From Nocardiopsis sp. CNR-923 (lineage in GTDB: Bacteria; Actinomycetota; Actinomycetes; Streptosporangiales; Streptosporangiaceae), in NCBI RefSeq assembly GCF_001942255.1, contig NZ_MKKC01000080.1:1-56082 (forward strand): DNA of 56,082 bases, read 5' to 3'. Position 1 is the first letter of the stretch. Every line of letters starts with the position of its first letter. The position numbers were made by a program, and so were the translations under genes. The notes beneath the pieces are model-generated. The model searched no databases, was not told where the DNA came from, and saw nothing but the letters and a program-made list of their open reading frames with translations. Shown here one piece after another: positions 27,743 to 40,818 of the stretch.

Positions 27743-28423
27743 ATGGCCTCCACCGAGACCGCGCGCGCCCTGGACCCGGCGACCGCCCGCCGCCTTCCGC
27801 GCCTGATCGCCGCCGCCGCGGTCCCGCTGACCGCGGGAGCGCTGGCGCTGGCCCCCGCCCCCGCCCTCGCGCACGACGTCCTGACCGGTTCCTCCCCCGA
27901 TGACGGTGCCGTCCTGGACGCGGCTCCGGAGGAGATCGTGCTGAGCTTCAACAACGCTCCGATGGCGTCGGACAGCGCGAGCGACGTCGTCGTCACCGGC
28001 CCCAACGGCGAGGAGTACCAGGAGGAGGGAGCCCTGGAGTTCGACGGGCTCGACGTCACCGCGGGCCTGCTCCCCCTGGACGAGGCGGGCGCGTACACCA
28101 TCGGCTTCCGGGTCGTCTCCTCCGACGGCCACCCCATCCAGGACTCGCTCGCCTTCACCCTGACCGAGGACGCCGTGGCCGGGGCCGCCGCCGAGTCGGA
28201 ACCCGCGGCCGAGGAGGGCGAGGAGGGCGCCGCCGAGGAGGACAGCGCGACCACGTCCACCGCGGTCGAGACCGACGAGGCCGCCGCCGAGTCCGAGGGC
28301 CCGTCGATGGTCGCACTCGGGATCGTGGGCCTCGCGGTGGCCGTGGCGGTCGCCATGCTCGTGGTCGTGGCCGTGGTGCTGCGGTCCCGCGCCGGGTCGG
28401 AGTCGGGCAGCGACCAGGACTGA
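27743..28423 (+). CDS. CopC/YobA-like copper-binding membrane-anchored protein
   Basis: 226 aa. A signal peptide (LIAAAAVPLTAGALALAPAP, cleaved near ALA) exposes a mature N-terminus beginning HDVLTGSSPDDGAVLDAAPE, where the first His is the expected copper ligand of CopC proteins; VVSSDGHPIQDSLAF holds the second conserved His. A 60-residue acidic Ala/Glu/Ser linker and one C-terminal membrane helix (VALGIVGLAVAVAVAMLVVV) anchor it. Start ATG 27743. No copD partner is adjacent, so this is a stand-alone CopC-type protein; a role in periplasm-like copper handling is inferred from family only. Confidence 0.85.
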   Translation: MASTETARALDPATARRLPRLIAAAAVPLTAGALALAPAPALAHDVLTGSSPDDGAVLDAAPEEIVLSFNNAPMASDSASDVVVTGPNGEEYQEEGALEFDGLDVTAGLLPLDEAGAYTIGFRVVSSDGHPIQDSLAFTLTEDAVAGAAAESEPAAEEGEEGAAEEDSATTSTAVETDEAAAESEGPSMVALGIVGLAVAVAVAMLVVVAVVLRSRAGSESGSDQD

Positions 28424-28589
28424 GCCTCGCGCGTGCCCCCGGGGTTCGTTCGGACGCCGCCAGGGCGCCGCAAGACGAGGCAGTCCGTGAGCGGGGGACG
28501 AGCGACAGGCGCAGCCGAGGATGGAGCATCCCTGGCCTGGGGGCGCCTGAACACGGGCCAAAGCGAAGCCGAGGCCCGCATGGACACGA

Positions 28590-28626
28590 GGCGGGGCCCG
28601 GATCACGACGACGTCCGGGCCCCGCC
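28590..28626. terminator. Hairpin between convergent genes
   Basis: GGCGGGGCCCGGA (28590-28602) pairs perfectly with TCCGGGCCCCGCC (28614-28626) over an 11-nt loop. It lies just before the stop of the convergent phosphatase gene; the preceding 160 nt after the CopC gene hold no supported gene. Confidence 0.7.
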
Positions 28627-28644
28627 GTCCTGGCCAGGCCGAAT

Positions 28645-29406
28645 TCAGACGCGACGCGCGAGCAGGATGCTGATGTTGTCCTTGCCGCCCGCCTCCATGG
28701 CCGCCTGCCACAGGGCGTGCACGGCGGCCTCGTCGCTCCCTGCCTCGGCGATCATCCGCTCCATCTCGTCGGGCAGGACGAGATCGGACAGGCCGTCACT
28801 GCACATGAGCCAGGCGCTGGGGTCGGCGCCCTCGTCCCTGCCCACATGCGGGACCATCGCGCCGCCGGCGCTGCCGCCGAGGGACTGGGTGATGAAGTTC
28901 GTGGTGACGGGGCGGCCGTCCTCGGAGGGCGGGAGCGCGGGCGAGTCGTCCTCCGAGAGCTGGCGCAGGTGTCGCCCCTCCAGGCGGTAGGTCCGGGAGT
29001 CGCCGACGTTGAACCAGAAGTTGCCGTCGTTGTTGAGCAGGACTCCGGCGACCGTGGTCCCCATGCCGGAGAACTCGGTGTGCTGGGTCGCGTGGTCCTT
29101 GATCTCCTCGTCGATGTTGGTCAGCAGCTGGGCGATCTCGTCCGGGCCCTTGAGCCGCGGACCCACCTCGGCCATGCGGTGCACGGCGTGCTCGGAGGCG
29201 ATCTCGCCCGCGGCCTGACCGCCGATGCCGTCCGCGACGGCCAGGATGACGGGCTCACTCACCGGCAGAACGCAACGGACCGGCGAGGTCATGTTGGCGC
29301 TGGCGACGGTGAGCGCGCCCATGACGACGGAGTCCTCGTTGGCGGGACGGACAGCGCCCCGGTGCGTGAGGGCCGTGACGATGACTTCCCCACCAGCGAC
29401 ACCCAT
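28645..29406 (-). CDS. PP2C-family Ser/Thr protein phosphatase
   Basis: 253-aa metal-dependent phosphatase that removes phosphate from Ser/Thr, usually the partner of PknB-type kinases. Metal-site motifs: TALTHRGAVRPANEDSVVMG, AVADGIGGQAAGEIASEHAV, then MGTTVAGVLLNNDGNFWFNV, GDSRTYRLEGRHLRQLSEDD and WLMCSDGLSDLVLPDEMERM, followed by GGKDNISILLARRV. Start ATG 29406 has GGAAGG upstream; the frame is open to 29529 but adds only non-homologous residues. Unlike the pstP locus there are no FHA, pbp or kinase genes beside it, so its partner kinase is unknown. Confidence 0.92.
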   Translation of the reverse strand: MGVAGGEVIVTALTHRGAVRPANEDSVVMGALTVASANMTSPVRCVLPVSEPVILAVADGIGGQAAGEIASEHAVHRMAEVGPRLKGPDEIAQLLTNIDEEIKDHATQHTEFSGMGTTVAGVLLNNDGNFWFNVGDSRTYRLEGRHLRQLSEDDSPALPPSEDGRPVTTNFITQSLGGSAGGAMVPHVGRDEGADPSAWLMCSDGLSDLVLPDEMERMIAEAGSDEAAVHALWQAAMEAGGKDNISILLARRV

Positions 29407-30184
29407 ACGCCCTTCCTCCCGTTTCTTCGGCCGTGGCCGGTTGCCCGGCGCAGGCCGCCGGACGTTGCTCAAGTCCCGTTCAACGCGTGGATCCTGTAAC
29501 CGTACCGAGGTACCGGCGGAGTCGGTCAAAATCCGCGTACATCATGGCGGAAAACACCCGGATACGCAGTTCCCACTCGGGTTCTCGCCGCCGAAAGTGT
29601 CGTGGTCGATGTGCCGGTGGTGAGCGGTGTCCAGTCCCGTTGTTCCTGTCCGACAGTAGCGGCGTTGGCCCGACCGCGACAGTGCGCACCGGTCCGGATC
29701 GGGAAAGCACAGGGCAGAGGACCTCCGAGGGGGTTACGGACCACCCCGAAGCCCCCCTTTGGAGCGGTCGGCGGCACCCGGTCACGTTGTGGCTCGCCGC
29801 ACCGTCTGGCAGAATGGGCGCCGTTGGGTGTCTAAGACGCAGACACACACGGCCTCGCCCCGAGTGTCGGCCCGGTCCGGGTTCGCACGGGGGCTCGATC
29901 TCCCTACTGGTCGTTTGGTGTGGTTTCCGTGCGTCTGCCCTTCCCCCTCCCCTCCTCTCCGCCGCCTGGCTCCCGTGCGCACTCCATGCGTACGGCGTTC
30001 AGTGCTGCCCGTCGCCCTTCCGGGGCGCTCCGACCCCGCTCCGGAGTCGCCTCGGGCCCACCCGTCTACCGCCACCGCCCGTCAGGGGCGCTTCGCGCGC
30101 AAACGACCCACCCTCAACGGACGGCCTCCGGCCGCAGAACCCGCTAACGACGGACACCGTTCCGTGTCCAAGGAGTCCAGCCCA
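29407..30184. other. Divergent intergenic region, phosphatase / glycosyltransferase
   Basis: About 780 nt without a supported gene; open frames here are Arg/Pro-rich shadows. It holds a promoter candidate at 29787-29815 and, at 30170-30175, AAGGAG, which fixes the downstream start at GTG 30185. Confidence 0.5.
29787..29815 (+). promoter_or_regulatory. Possible vegetative promoter
   Basis: TTGTGG (29787-29792), 17 nt, then CAGAAT (29810-29815): a fair match to a HrdB-type promoter. It points toward the glycosyltransferase, but 370 nt upstream, so the evidence is weak. Confidence 0.3.
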
Positions 30185-31462
30185 GTGAAGATCGCCATGG
30201 TCGCCGAACACGCCAATCCCCTCCCCGCCCATCGCGGGGAACCAGCCTGCCCAGCGAGTCTGCACGCCTGTGCCGTGTCCCGGCAGCTCGCCAAACGCGG
30301 CCACAAGGTGACGGTGTACTCGCGCCGGAGCGACCCCGATCAGCCCGACGGGCGCACCCGGATGGCCCGGGGGGTGTCCGTCGTCTACCTCGACGCCGGT
30401 CCGTCGCGCCCCCTTCGCGACGGCCAGGAGGCCGAGCACACCGGCGCCTTCGGCAGCGCCCTCGCCGCCGCGCTCGACGAGGAGGTCCCAGACGTCCTCC
30501 ACGCGGTCGGGTGGACCAGCGGTCTGGCCGCCCTGCACGCCCAGGCCCGCTGCGACCGGGACCAGAACAGCACCCCGATCGTCCAGACCTTCCACTCGCT
30601 CAACGCCAGCGAACAGCGTTCCGGCCTCTCCCACCAGCCCGAGCGCGCCCGCATGGAGACGATTCTCGCCTCCCGCGCCGACCACGTCCTGGTCAACTCC
30701 ACCGACCAGCAGGGGGAACTCGCCCGGCTCGGCGTGCCCCGCCACCAGGTGAGCGTCGTCCCGTTCGGGGTGGACACCGACCACTTCAGCGTCGAGGGCA
30801 GCGCGTCCTCGCAGCCCTGGCGGACCCGCCGCGAGGAGCGGCCACGCCTGGTCTCAGTCACCTCCCTGGACGGCCCCGGCGGCGCCGCCCGGCTCGTGGA
30901 GGCGATGGTGCGCCTGCCCGAGGCCGAACTCCTCATCGTCTCCACCGCCGAGGACCACGACGTCGCCCTCGACGAGAACGCCCGCGCCGTCGAGCTCCTC
31001 GCCAAGGAGGCCGGTGTGGACGACCGCTTCCACCTCACCGGCCCGGTGGAGCGCAAGGAACTGCCCCGCCTGTTGCGTTCGGCGGACGTGTACGTGTCCG
31101 CCGCCGCCTACGACCCCTACGGCGGAGCCGTCGTGGAGGCCATGGCCTGCGGTCTGCCCGTGGTCGCCACCGCCACGGGGGCGATCCCCGGCGCGGTGCT
31201 GCACCGCACCAGCGGCGTGCTGATGCGCTTCGGCCGCCCCGACGAGGTGGCCCGCGCCGTGCGCGCGGTCCTGAACACACCGACGATGAGTTCGGCGTAC
31301 GGCATCGCCGCCGCCGACCGCGCCCGGTCCCGGTTCACGTGGCAGCGCATCGCGGTGGAGACCGAACTCGCCTACGAGCGTTCCCTGCCGCAGACGCCGG
31401 AGCTCGACGACTCCGACGAGGACCGGACCGACGGCCTCCTGCTCTCGACGGCCTCGGGTTGA
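30185..31462 (+). CDS. Glycosyltransferase family 4 (GT-B)
   Basis: 425 aa. The N-terminal Rossmann half opens KIAMVAEHANPLP and contains HACAVSRQLAKRGHKVTVYS, typical of GT-B enzymes that process a sugar nucleotide. The C-terminal donor-binding half has VVPFGVDTDHFSVEG, ADVYVSAAAYDPYGGAVVEA and MACGLPVVATATGAIPGAVL, the EX7E-type region. Start GTG 30185 is chosen from AAGGAG nine nt upstream and because it aligns KIAMV with family starts. Acceptor and sugar are unknown. It may be co-transcribed with the MEDS-ATPase gene 86 nt later. Confidence 0.88.
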   Translation: MKIAMVAEHANPLPAHRGEPACPASLHACAVSRQLAKRGHKVTVYSRRSDPDQPDGRTRMARGVSVVYLDAGPSRPLRDGQEAEHTGAFGSALAAALDEEVPDVLHAVGWTSGLAALHAQARCDRDQNSTPIVQTFHSLNASEQRSGLSHQPERARMETILASRADHVLVNSTDQQGELARLGVPRHQVSVVPFGVDTDHFSVEGSASSQPWRTRREERPRLVSVTSLDGPGGAARLVEAMVRLPEAELLIVSTAEDHDVALDENARAVELLAKEAGVDDRFHLTGPVERKELPRLLRSADVYVSAAAYDPYGGAVVEAMACGLPVVATATGAIPGAVLHRTSGVLMRFGRPDEVARAVRAVLNTPTMSSAYGIAAADRARSRFTWQRIAVETELAYERSLPQTPELDDSDEDRTDGLLLSTASG

Positions 31463-31548
31463 GCCGTGTCCCCGCTCCCGCCGCGCACGTGCGCCCGGTC
31501 CCCCGGAGCGGTCTCCGAGGGACCGGGCGCGGAGTGGGTACACCTCAG

Positions 31549-32553
31549 ATGACGGCGCACGCACCCGGGCGCCGCGCCCCCGAACGCGAACCCTCAGCGA
31601 TGACCTTCGAACACCAGGGCCTGCTCTTCCACCGCGAGCACAGGTTCCACGACGTGGCCCGGCAGCGGTTGCGGTCGGCCGTACGCGAGGGCGCGTACGC
31701 CGTGCTCGCGGTCAGCGCGTGCCGCGCCGCCGCCCTGACCGGGGAACTCGGCGACGCGGAGCGGGACCGACTGCACGTCATCGACCGCACCGCCCTGTAC
31801 TCCGCGCCGGGCAGGACACTCGCCGTCCTGCACCGGTTGGCCCTCACCCACGGCCCCGCGCCCGTGACCGTGGTCGCCGAGCCGCCGCTGGGCGGTTGTT
31901 CGGCGATGGAGCTGCGGGAGTGGCTGCGCCTGGAGTCCGTACTGTCCACCGCGTTGGCCCCGATGCCGCTGCGGCTGCTGTGCGTGCACGACGCGCGCCG
32001 TCTCCCCCCGCACGTGCGGTCGGCGGTGCGCGCCACGCACCCGGTACTGGTGCAGCCGGACGGGCCCCGCCCCAACCGCGGGTACCTGGGAACCGCGGCG
32101 TTCGGAGTACGGCCGACCGCGCCGGAGCCGCTACCGGTCGCGGGCCCCGTCCACCAGTTGGAGATCGGGCTGTCCCTGCCCCGTCTGCGCCAGGAGCTCA
32201 CCCACCTGGGACGGGCGGCGGGCTGGCCGGAGCACCGGGTGGACGACCTGGTGGTGGCGGTGAACGAGCTGGCCGCCAACGTGTTGGAACATGGCGCCGG
32301 CAAGGGCACGGTGACCGTCTGGCGGGCGCCGGAACGCTGGGTGTGCGACGTGTTCGACGAGGACGGCGGCCTGGTCGACCCGCTGACCGGCTACCGTCCG
32401 GCCGACGGCACCCGCCCGCGCGGCTACGGGTTGTGGATCGCCCGGCAGACCTGCGACTTCCTGGAGATCTGCGGCAGCGGCGCGGGGTCGCTGGTGCGGC
32501 TGCACTTCCTGGACAGGGAGTACGCCCCCGCGACGGGCGGAGTCGCTCGGTGA
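31549..32553 (+). CDS. MEDS-domain sensor with anti-sigma-type ATPase
   Basis: 334 aa. The N-terminal ~200 residues form a MEDS domain (FEHQGLLFHREHRFHDVARQ; VIDRTALYSAPGRTLAVLHR), a sensor named from methanogen and streptomycete signalling proteins. The C-terminal ~140 residues are an RsbW-like HATPase: LRQELTHLGRAAGWPEHRVD, then VNELAANVLEHGAGKGTVTV (N-box) and RPRGYGLWIARQTCDFLEI (G-box). It would bind and phosphorylate a STAS antagonist or bind a sigma factor. A STAS gene lies convergent 10 nt away, the obvious candidate partner. Start 31549 is uncertain; ATG 31600 is an alternative. Confidence 0.85.
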   Translation: MTAHAPGRRAPEREPSAMTFEHQGLLFHREHRFHDVARQRLRSAVREGAYAVLAVSACRAAALTGELGDAERDRLHVIDRTALYSAPGRTLAVLHRLALTHGPAPVTVVAEPPLGGCSAMELREWLRLESVLSTALAPMPLRLLCVHDARRLPPHVRSAVRATHPVLVQPDGPRPNRGYLGTAAFGVRPTAPEPLPVAGPVHQLEIGLSLPRLRQELTHLGRAAGWPEHRVDDLVVAVNELAANVLEHGAGKGTVTVWRAPERWVCDVFDEDGGLVDPLTGYRPADGTRPRGYGLWIARQTCDFLEICGSGAGSLVRLHFLDREYAPATGGVAR

Positions 32554-32567
32554 CCGGGGCCGGTCAC
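32550..32567. terminator. Short hairpin overlapping two convergent stops
   Basis: GTGACCGG (32550-32557) and CCGGTCAC (32560-32567) form a perfect 8-bp inverted repeat spanning the ends of the MEDS-ATPase and STAS genes. It may terminate both, though the stem is short. Confidence 0.4.
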
Positions 32568-32911
32568 TCGCGAAGCGTTTCCACCGCGGCCGCGACGCTC
32601 GCCACGATGGGGATGACCTGGTCGATCCCCGCGATCACGAACAGGCGGTTGACCTGCTGCTGGGGTTCGGCGACGACGAGCCCGACGCCGAGGTCGCGCG
32701 CGTGACGGTAGGCGGCGACGAGCACGCCGATGCAACGGGAGTCGCAGAAGGCGACCTTGGCGAGGTCGACCACCACCGACTGCGGCGGTTCCTCGGACAG
32801 GAGATCGTCGAGGACCCCGGCCAGGGCCGGAGAGGTCACCGCGTCCATCTCCCCCACGGGAGTGACCACGACGACGCCATCCTCGCGACGGATCGAGATG
32901 TCTGACGTCAC
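32564..32911 (-). CDS. STAS-domain anti-sigma factor antagonist with atypical Ser loop
   Basis: 115 aa from GTG 32911, preceded by AAGGAG. The fold is clear: ISIRREDGVVVVTPVGEMDA, SVVVDLAKVAFCDSRCIGVL and AAYRHARDLGVGLVVAEPQQ. The phosphorylation loop reads DSRCIG where the family norm is DSSGLG. The first Ser (phospho-acceptor) is kept but the next two positions are Arg-Cys, so phosphorylation kinetics could differ, or the protein could work without phosphorylation. It is convergent with the MEDS-ATPase gene, which probably encodes its kinase. Confidence 0.85.
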   Translation of the reverse strand: MTSDISIRREDGVVVVTPVGEMDAVTSPALAGVLDDLLSEEPPQSVVVDLAKVAFCDSRCIGVLVAAYRHARDLGVGLVVAEPQQQVNRLFVIAGIDQVIPIVASVAAAVETLRE

Positions 32912-33003
32912 TCTCGGTTCTCCTTGTCGTTCCGGGAGGGCAACGCCCATCATCCCGGTCTTCGGTCACGCTCGGGACTCGACCTTGTTTGGTGTCCCGG
33001 AGT

Positions 33004-33777
33004 TCACCCACCGTCCACGCGCGGGCGACGCGTCCGTGCCTGGGGGCCGGTGTTCTCCGCGACGAGGTCGCGCGCCACGTCCACGACCTTCTTGCGGTTG
33101 CGCTGGGCGACCTCGCGCAGCGCCGTGAAGGCCGTGTCCGCGTCACACCCCCTCGCGTGCATGATGATCCCCTTGGCCTGGTCGATCACCGTACGAGCCG
33201 ACATCGCCCGGCGCATGTGCGCGGTCTCGCGGGCGACGTCGGCTTGGCGGCCCACGTTGATCAGGGCGACGGCCGCGTGCTCGGCGAGCAGGGCGGTGAG
33301 GGGGACCACGACGTCCTCGTCGAAGGCGTCGGCCCGGCCGGAATGCACGCCGAACGTCACGACACGATCATCTTCGCCCTCGTCCCCGGGGATGAGGCTG
33401 GGCTGTGTGATCGACGAGCGGTCGCCGCACTGCACGGCCATGCTCGTGTACCGGGGCCAGCGGTGTTCGCGCAGGACGTCGCCGACGCGCACCTGGCGCA
33501 TCTCGCGCACCGCCTCCACCGTGGGCCCGTGGTCGCTCGTGTACTGGTGCTCGAAGGCCTCGGACAGGTCGGCGTGCGAGGCGCCGTAGTCGGCGACGAC
33601 GTGCCGGACGGACCCGTCTGGCCCCGTCACCTCCCGCCAGACCACGACCAGTGCGGCGGAACACCCGGGCACGCCCAGCGCGGCGGCCCGGCTCATCTGG
33701 TCCAGAGCCCGTTCGAGGGTGGCGTTCTCGGTCTGGGCCAGTGCCCCGATGTCACGCGCCAGGCGTTCGATCCACAC
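33004..33777 (-). CDS. GAF-ANTAR RNA-binding regulator
   Basis: 257 aa. A GAF domain (about residues 20-170; GPTVEAVREMRQVRVGDVLR and VVPLTALLAEHAAVALINVG) is joined to a C-terminal ANTAR three-helix domain: MRRAMSARTVIDQAKGIIMH and ADTAFTALREVAQRNRKKVV. ANTAR proteins bind paired RNA hexaloops in leaders and prevent termination, so this is probably an anti-terminator controlled by the GAF ligand. Start GTG 33777 (WIERLARDIG) has GAGGTGG upstream; the frame is open further to 33846. It lies 90 nt upstream of the STAS gene on the same strand. Confidence 0.87.
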   Translation of the reverse strand: MWIERLARDIGALAQTENATLERALDQMSRAAALGVPGCSAALVVVWREVTGPDGSVRHVVADYGASHADLSEAFEHQYTSDHGPTVEAVREMRQVRVGDVLREHRWPRYTSMAVQCGDRSSITQPSLIPGDEGEDDRVVTFGVHSGRADAFDEDVVVPLTALLAEHAAVALINVGRQADVARETAHMRRAMSARTVIDQAKGIIMHARGCDADTAFTALREVAQRNRKKVVDVARDLVAENTGPQARTRRPRVDGG

Positions 33778-33933
33778 CGTGCCACCTCGTTTCCGCGCTC
33801 CCTGCCCTGATTCCACGGTAACCCTGGTGAGCGCAACCCCCCGCATCCGTTAGCGTCGGTGGGAGACAACGGTGTCAGGGCCCCGGGAACGGGTACCGCC
33901 GAAGACGCGATCGACGACGACGGAGACCTGAGC

Positions 33934-35105
33934 GTGTCGGAGAACCTCGCGGGGCTGCGCAGGGAGATCACCGCTCTGGGGGAGCGGGTGGCCGCCCTGG
34001 TGAGCACCCATGCCATGTATCCCGACGACGCCCGGGGCACGGCCGAGGCGGCGCTGGCGGAACTGGAGTACGCCGAACGCCTGCTCGGCGCGGCGGACGA
34101 CCTGCTCGGCCGCGCCCAGTCCGAACATCCGGGACCGCGACGGCAGGGCGACGAGGGCGACCGGATGCTGCTGCGCGCCATGTTCGCGGAGCTGAGCGTG
34201 CCGGTGGTGCTGCTCGACCACGACGCTACATCCGGCGGATCAACAACGCCGGGGCCGCCCAACTGGGCAGTGCGCCCGGCTACCTCACCGGCAAACCCTT
34301 CGCTCACTTCGTCGACCTGCGCAGACGCGCGACCATGCAGTCGTGGTTGGCCTCGGTGCTGCGCGGTGACGGGCCCGCCTCGCTGGAGTCGCGCCTGGCC
34401 CAGCGAGGGTGGGCCGAGGACGTGCACCTGACCCTGACACGGCTCGAACTGCCCACGGAGGCGCAGCCGCTCGTGCTGGTCGCGATGTCACCGCCGATGA
34501 GCGGCGCGGAGGAGGAGGGTCCCGCCCCGCTGGAGCCGGAGGTGGAGGACCAGGTCGTGGTGCTGGCCGCCCGACGGCTGGACGTGCTCACCCGGATGAC
34601 GCGGCTGCTGCTGCGCAGTGCGGGACCGGGCGGCCGGGGCGAGCCGCTCGCGTTGGCCGACGCCGCCGGACTGCTGGCGGACTCCTACGCCGACTGGGTG
34701 ATCGTGGACGTGTGCGACCTGCCCGGCGACCCGGACGCCGCCCGACGTGCGGCGGTGGCGGGGCCGCCCGACGCCCCGGAGGAGCTGACGCGGGCGGTGG
34801 CGACCGCCGGGCCGCGCGACTCCGACGTCCCCGGCGACGTCCTGGGCGGCGGCCAGTCGCTGCTGTTCCCGCTGATCGAGGACGAGGGCGTCCTCGGTCA
34901 CGCCGCGACGGGAGCGCCGCTGCTGGCGGCGCTGGGCGCCGGGTCGCTGCTGTCGGTCCCGCTGCGCGGAAGCCGGGGCGTGCGGGGCGCCCTGACCCTC
35001 ATCCGTCGCAGCAACCGGGGCAGCTTCCGCCTGGCCGACCTCGGGCTCATCGAGGAGATCGGCGAGCACATCGGCCTGGCTCTCCCGCCGCGCCCCACCG
35101 GCTGA
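33934..35105 (+). CDS. PAS/GAF-like sensor protein (frame broken)
   Basis: A soluble protein of 390 aa once one base is restored near 34226. The first part is helical (NLAGLRREITALGERVAALV; AEAALAELEYAERLLGAADD) and leads to a PAS-like segment (LLDHDG then YIRRINNAGAAQLGSAPGYL and LASVLRGDG). The C-terminal ~180 residues are GAF-like (ADSYADWVIVDVCDLP; GSLLSVPLRGSRGVRGALTL; LIEEIGEHIGLAL). In other actinomycetes such proteins end in a SpoIIE phosphatase; this one stops without it, so it may deliver its signal to the separate SpoIIE protein at 40.8 kb (inference). Start GTG 33934 has GGAGA upstream. Confidence 0.7.
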
Positions 35106-35153
35106 CCCGCCCCGCCGCCTCCCGAGCCGCGCCCCGGGCGCGGGAGAGCGCGG

Positions 35154-35792
35154 TCAGGCGGGGCCGTGGAGCGTGTCGACCAGAGTGGACAGCTGCCCGA
35201 CGGAGCGGTCCAGACGGCGCACGCCGTCCACCAGCGGCTGGTCGGTGTCCTGGTAGTGGGCCACGATGTGGTCGCGCAGCGCGGCCAGGTCGCTCTGAAC
35301 CTGGCGGGAGCGGTGCGCCAGCCGCTCGGCCAGGACCTTGCCGGGCTCGCCGGTCTCCTGTCCGAGGTCGCGTTGCAGGCTGCGCGCCTGCTCGCGCATC
35401 TGCGCCTTGAGCTGGTGCAGCTCGACGAACACCTCGACCTTGGACCGCAGGACCCACGGGTCGAACGGCTTGAGCAGGTAGTCGACCGCGCGGGAGGCGT
35501 AGCCGCGGAAGACCTCGTGCCGGTCCACCTCCTGCGCGGTGAGAAAGATGATCGGAACGTCCTTGGTCTTCTCGCGCTGCTTGATGTGCGCGGCGGTCTC
35601 GAAGCCGTCCATGCCGGGCATGACGACGTCGAGCAGGATGACCGCGAAGTCGGTCCCCAGAAGGTGCTTGAGCGCCTCCTCACCCGAACTCGCCCGGACC
35701 AGGTTCTGGTCGAGGGAGGTGAGGGCCGCCTCCAGCGCGATCAGGTTCTCTTCTCGGTCGTCAACGAGAAGGATGTTGGCCTTCTGGGTCAC
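35154..35792 (-). CDS. Stand-alone response regulator with coiled-coil tail
   Basis: 212 aa. A receiver domain (ANILLVDDREENLIALEAAL; VILLDVVMPGMDGFETAAHI with the phospho-Asp; IIFLTAQ; SRAVDYLLKPFDPWVLRSKV) is followed by about 90 residues of heptad-like helix (LHQLKAQMREQARSLQRDLG) and no DNA-binding domain. It follows the hybrid kinase stop by only six nt on the same strand, so it is almost certainly its output or relay partner. The DREENL type is frequent in PAS/GAF kinase operons. Confidence 0.87.
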   Translation of the reverse strand: MTQKANILLVDDREENLIALEAALTSLDQNLVRASSGEEALKHLLGTDFAVILLDVVMPGMDGFETAAHIKQREKTKDVPIIFLTAQEVDRHEVFRGYASRAVDYLLKPFDPWVLRSKVEVFVELHQLKAQMREQARSLQRDLGQETGEPGKVLAERLAHRSRQVQSDLAALRDHIVAHYQDTDQPLVDGVRRLDRSVGQLSTLVDTLHGPA

Positions 35793-35798
35793 TACGCC

Positions 35799-40227
<4,429 letters not shown>

Positions 40228-40818
40228 CGAACCCCTCCCGCTGGTCTGGTCCACCTCGACTTCCCGTCCGGTCACGCTACCGTCGCGCTCTACCACCCGA
40301 AAGAAGTGGATCTGTCGGTGACTCAGTGTCTGCGACTCAGCTTAGTGACCCCATGACCGGGGCCGCGCCCCTCCCGACTGATCTTCCGGCGCGGCCGAGT
40401 GGCGCGGGCGCGCGGGTGCAGGCGCGCCCGGCGACGGCCCGGCGGCGATCCCGCGGCGCGTCCTCGCTCGGCGCCCACGTGCGGCTCACCGGGATCACCA
40501 CCGCCGCCCGCTCCGGGACCTGGCCGGCTGTCCGCCGGAAGGGGAGGCGCATGATCGCATGATGGCACGGGAACGCGGCGTGGGAAGGGGTTTCGGCCCG
40601 GCCTGGCGGCCGACGGGTCCAGGCCGCCGGACGGCGGGGTCGCGAAGGAGCGGCGACGACGGGGGCGACCGGGATGCCCGTCCGCCGAACGCGCCCGCAC
40701 AGGTCGGTCGCCGGTCTCGTCCGCACTGGTGAGGCGCTCCGGTGGATCCGGACCTCCTGGGGTGCGCCTCCCGCGTATCGTGGCAGTGGCAGCCCTAACT
40801 CCCCGCTGCCCACGCCCA
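40228..40818. other. Divergent intergenic region, hybrid kinase / SpoIIE
   Basis: About 590 nt. The frames here are Arg/Ala/Pro shadows, including 40326-40562. I see no domain, structured RNA or strong palindrome. It should hold the promoters of both signalling operons. Confidence 0.45.
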
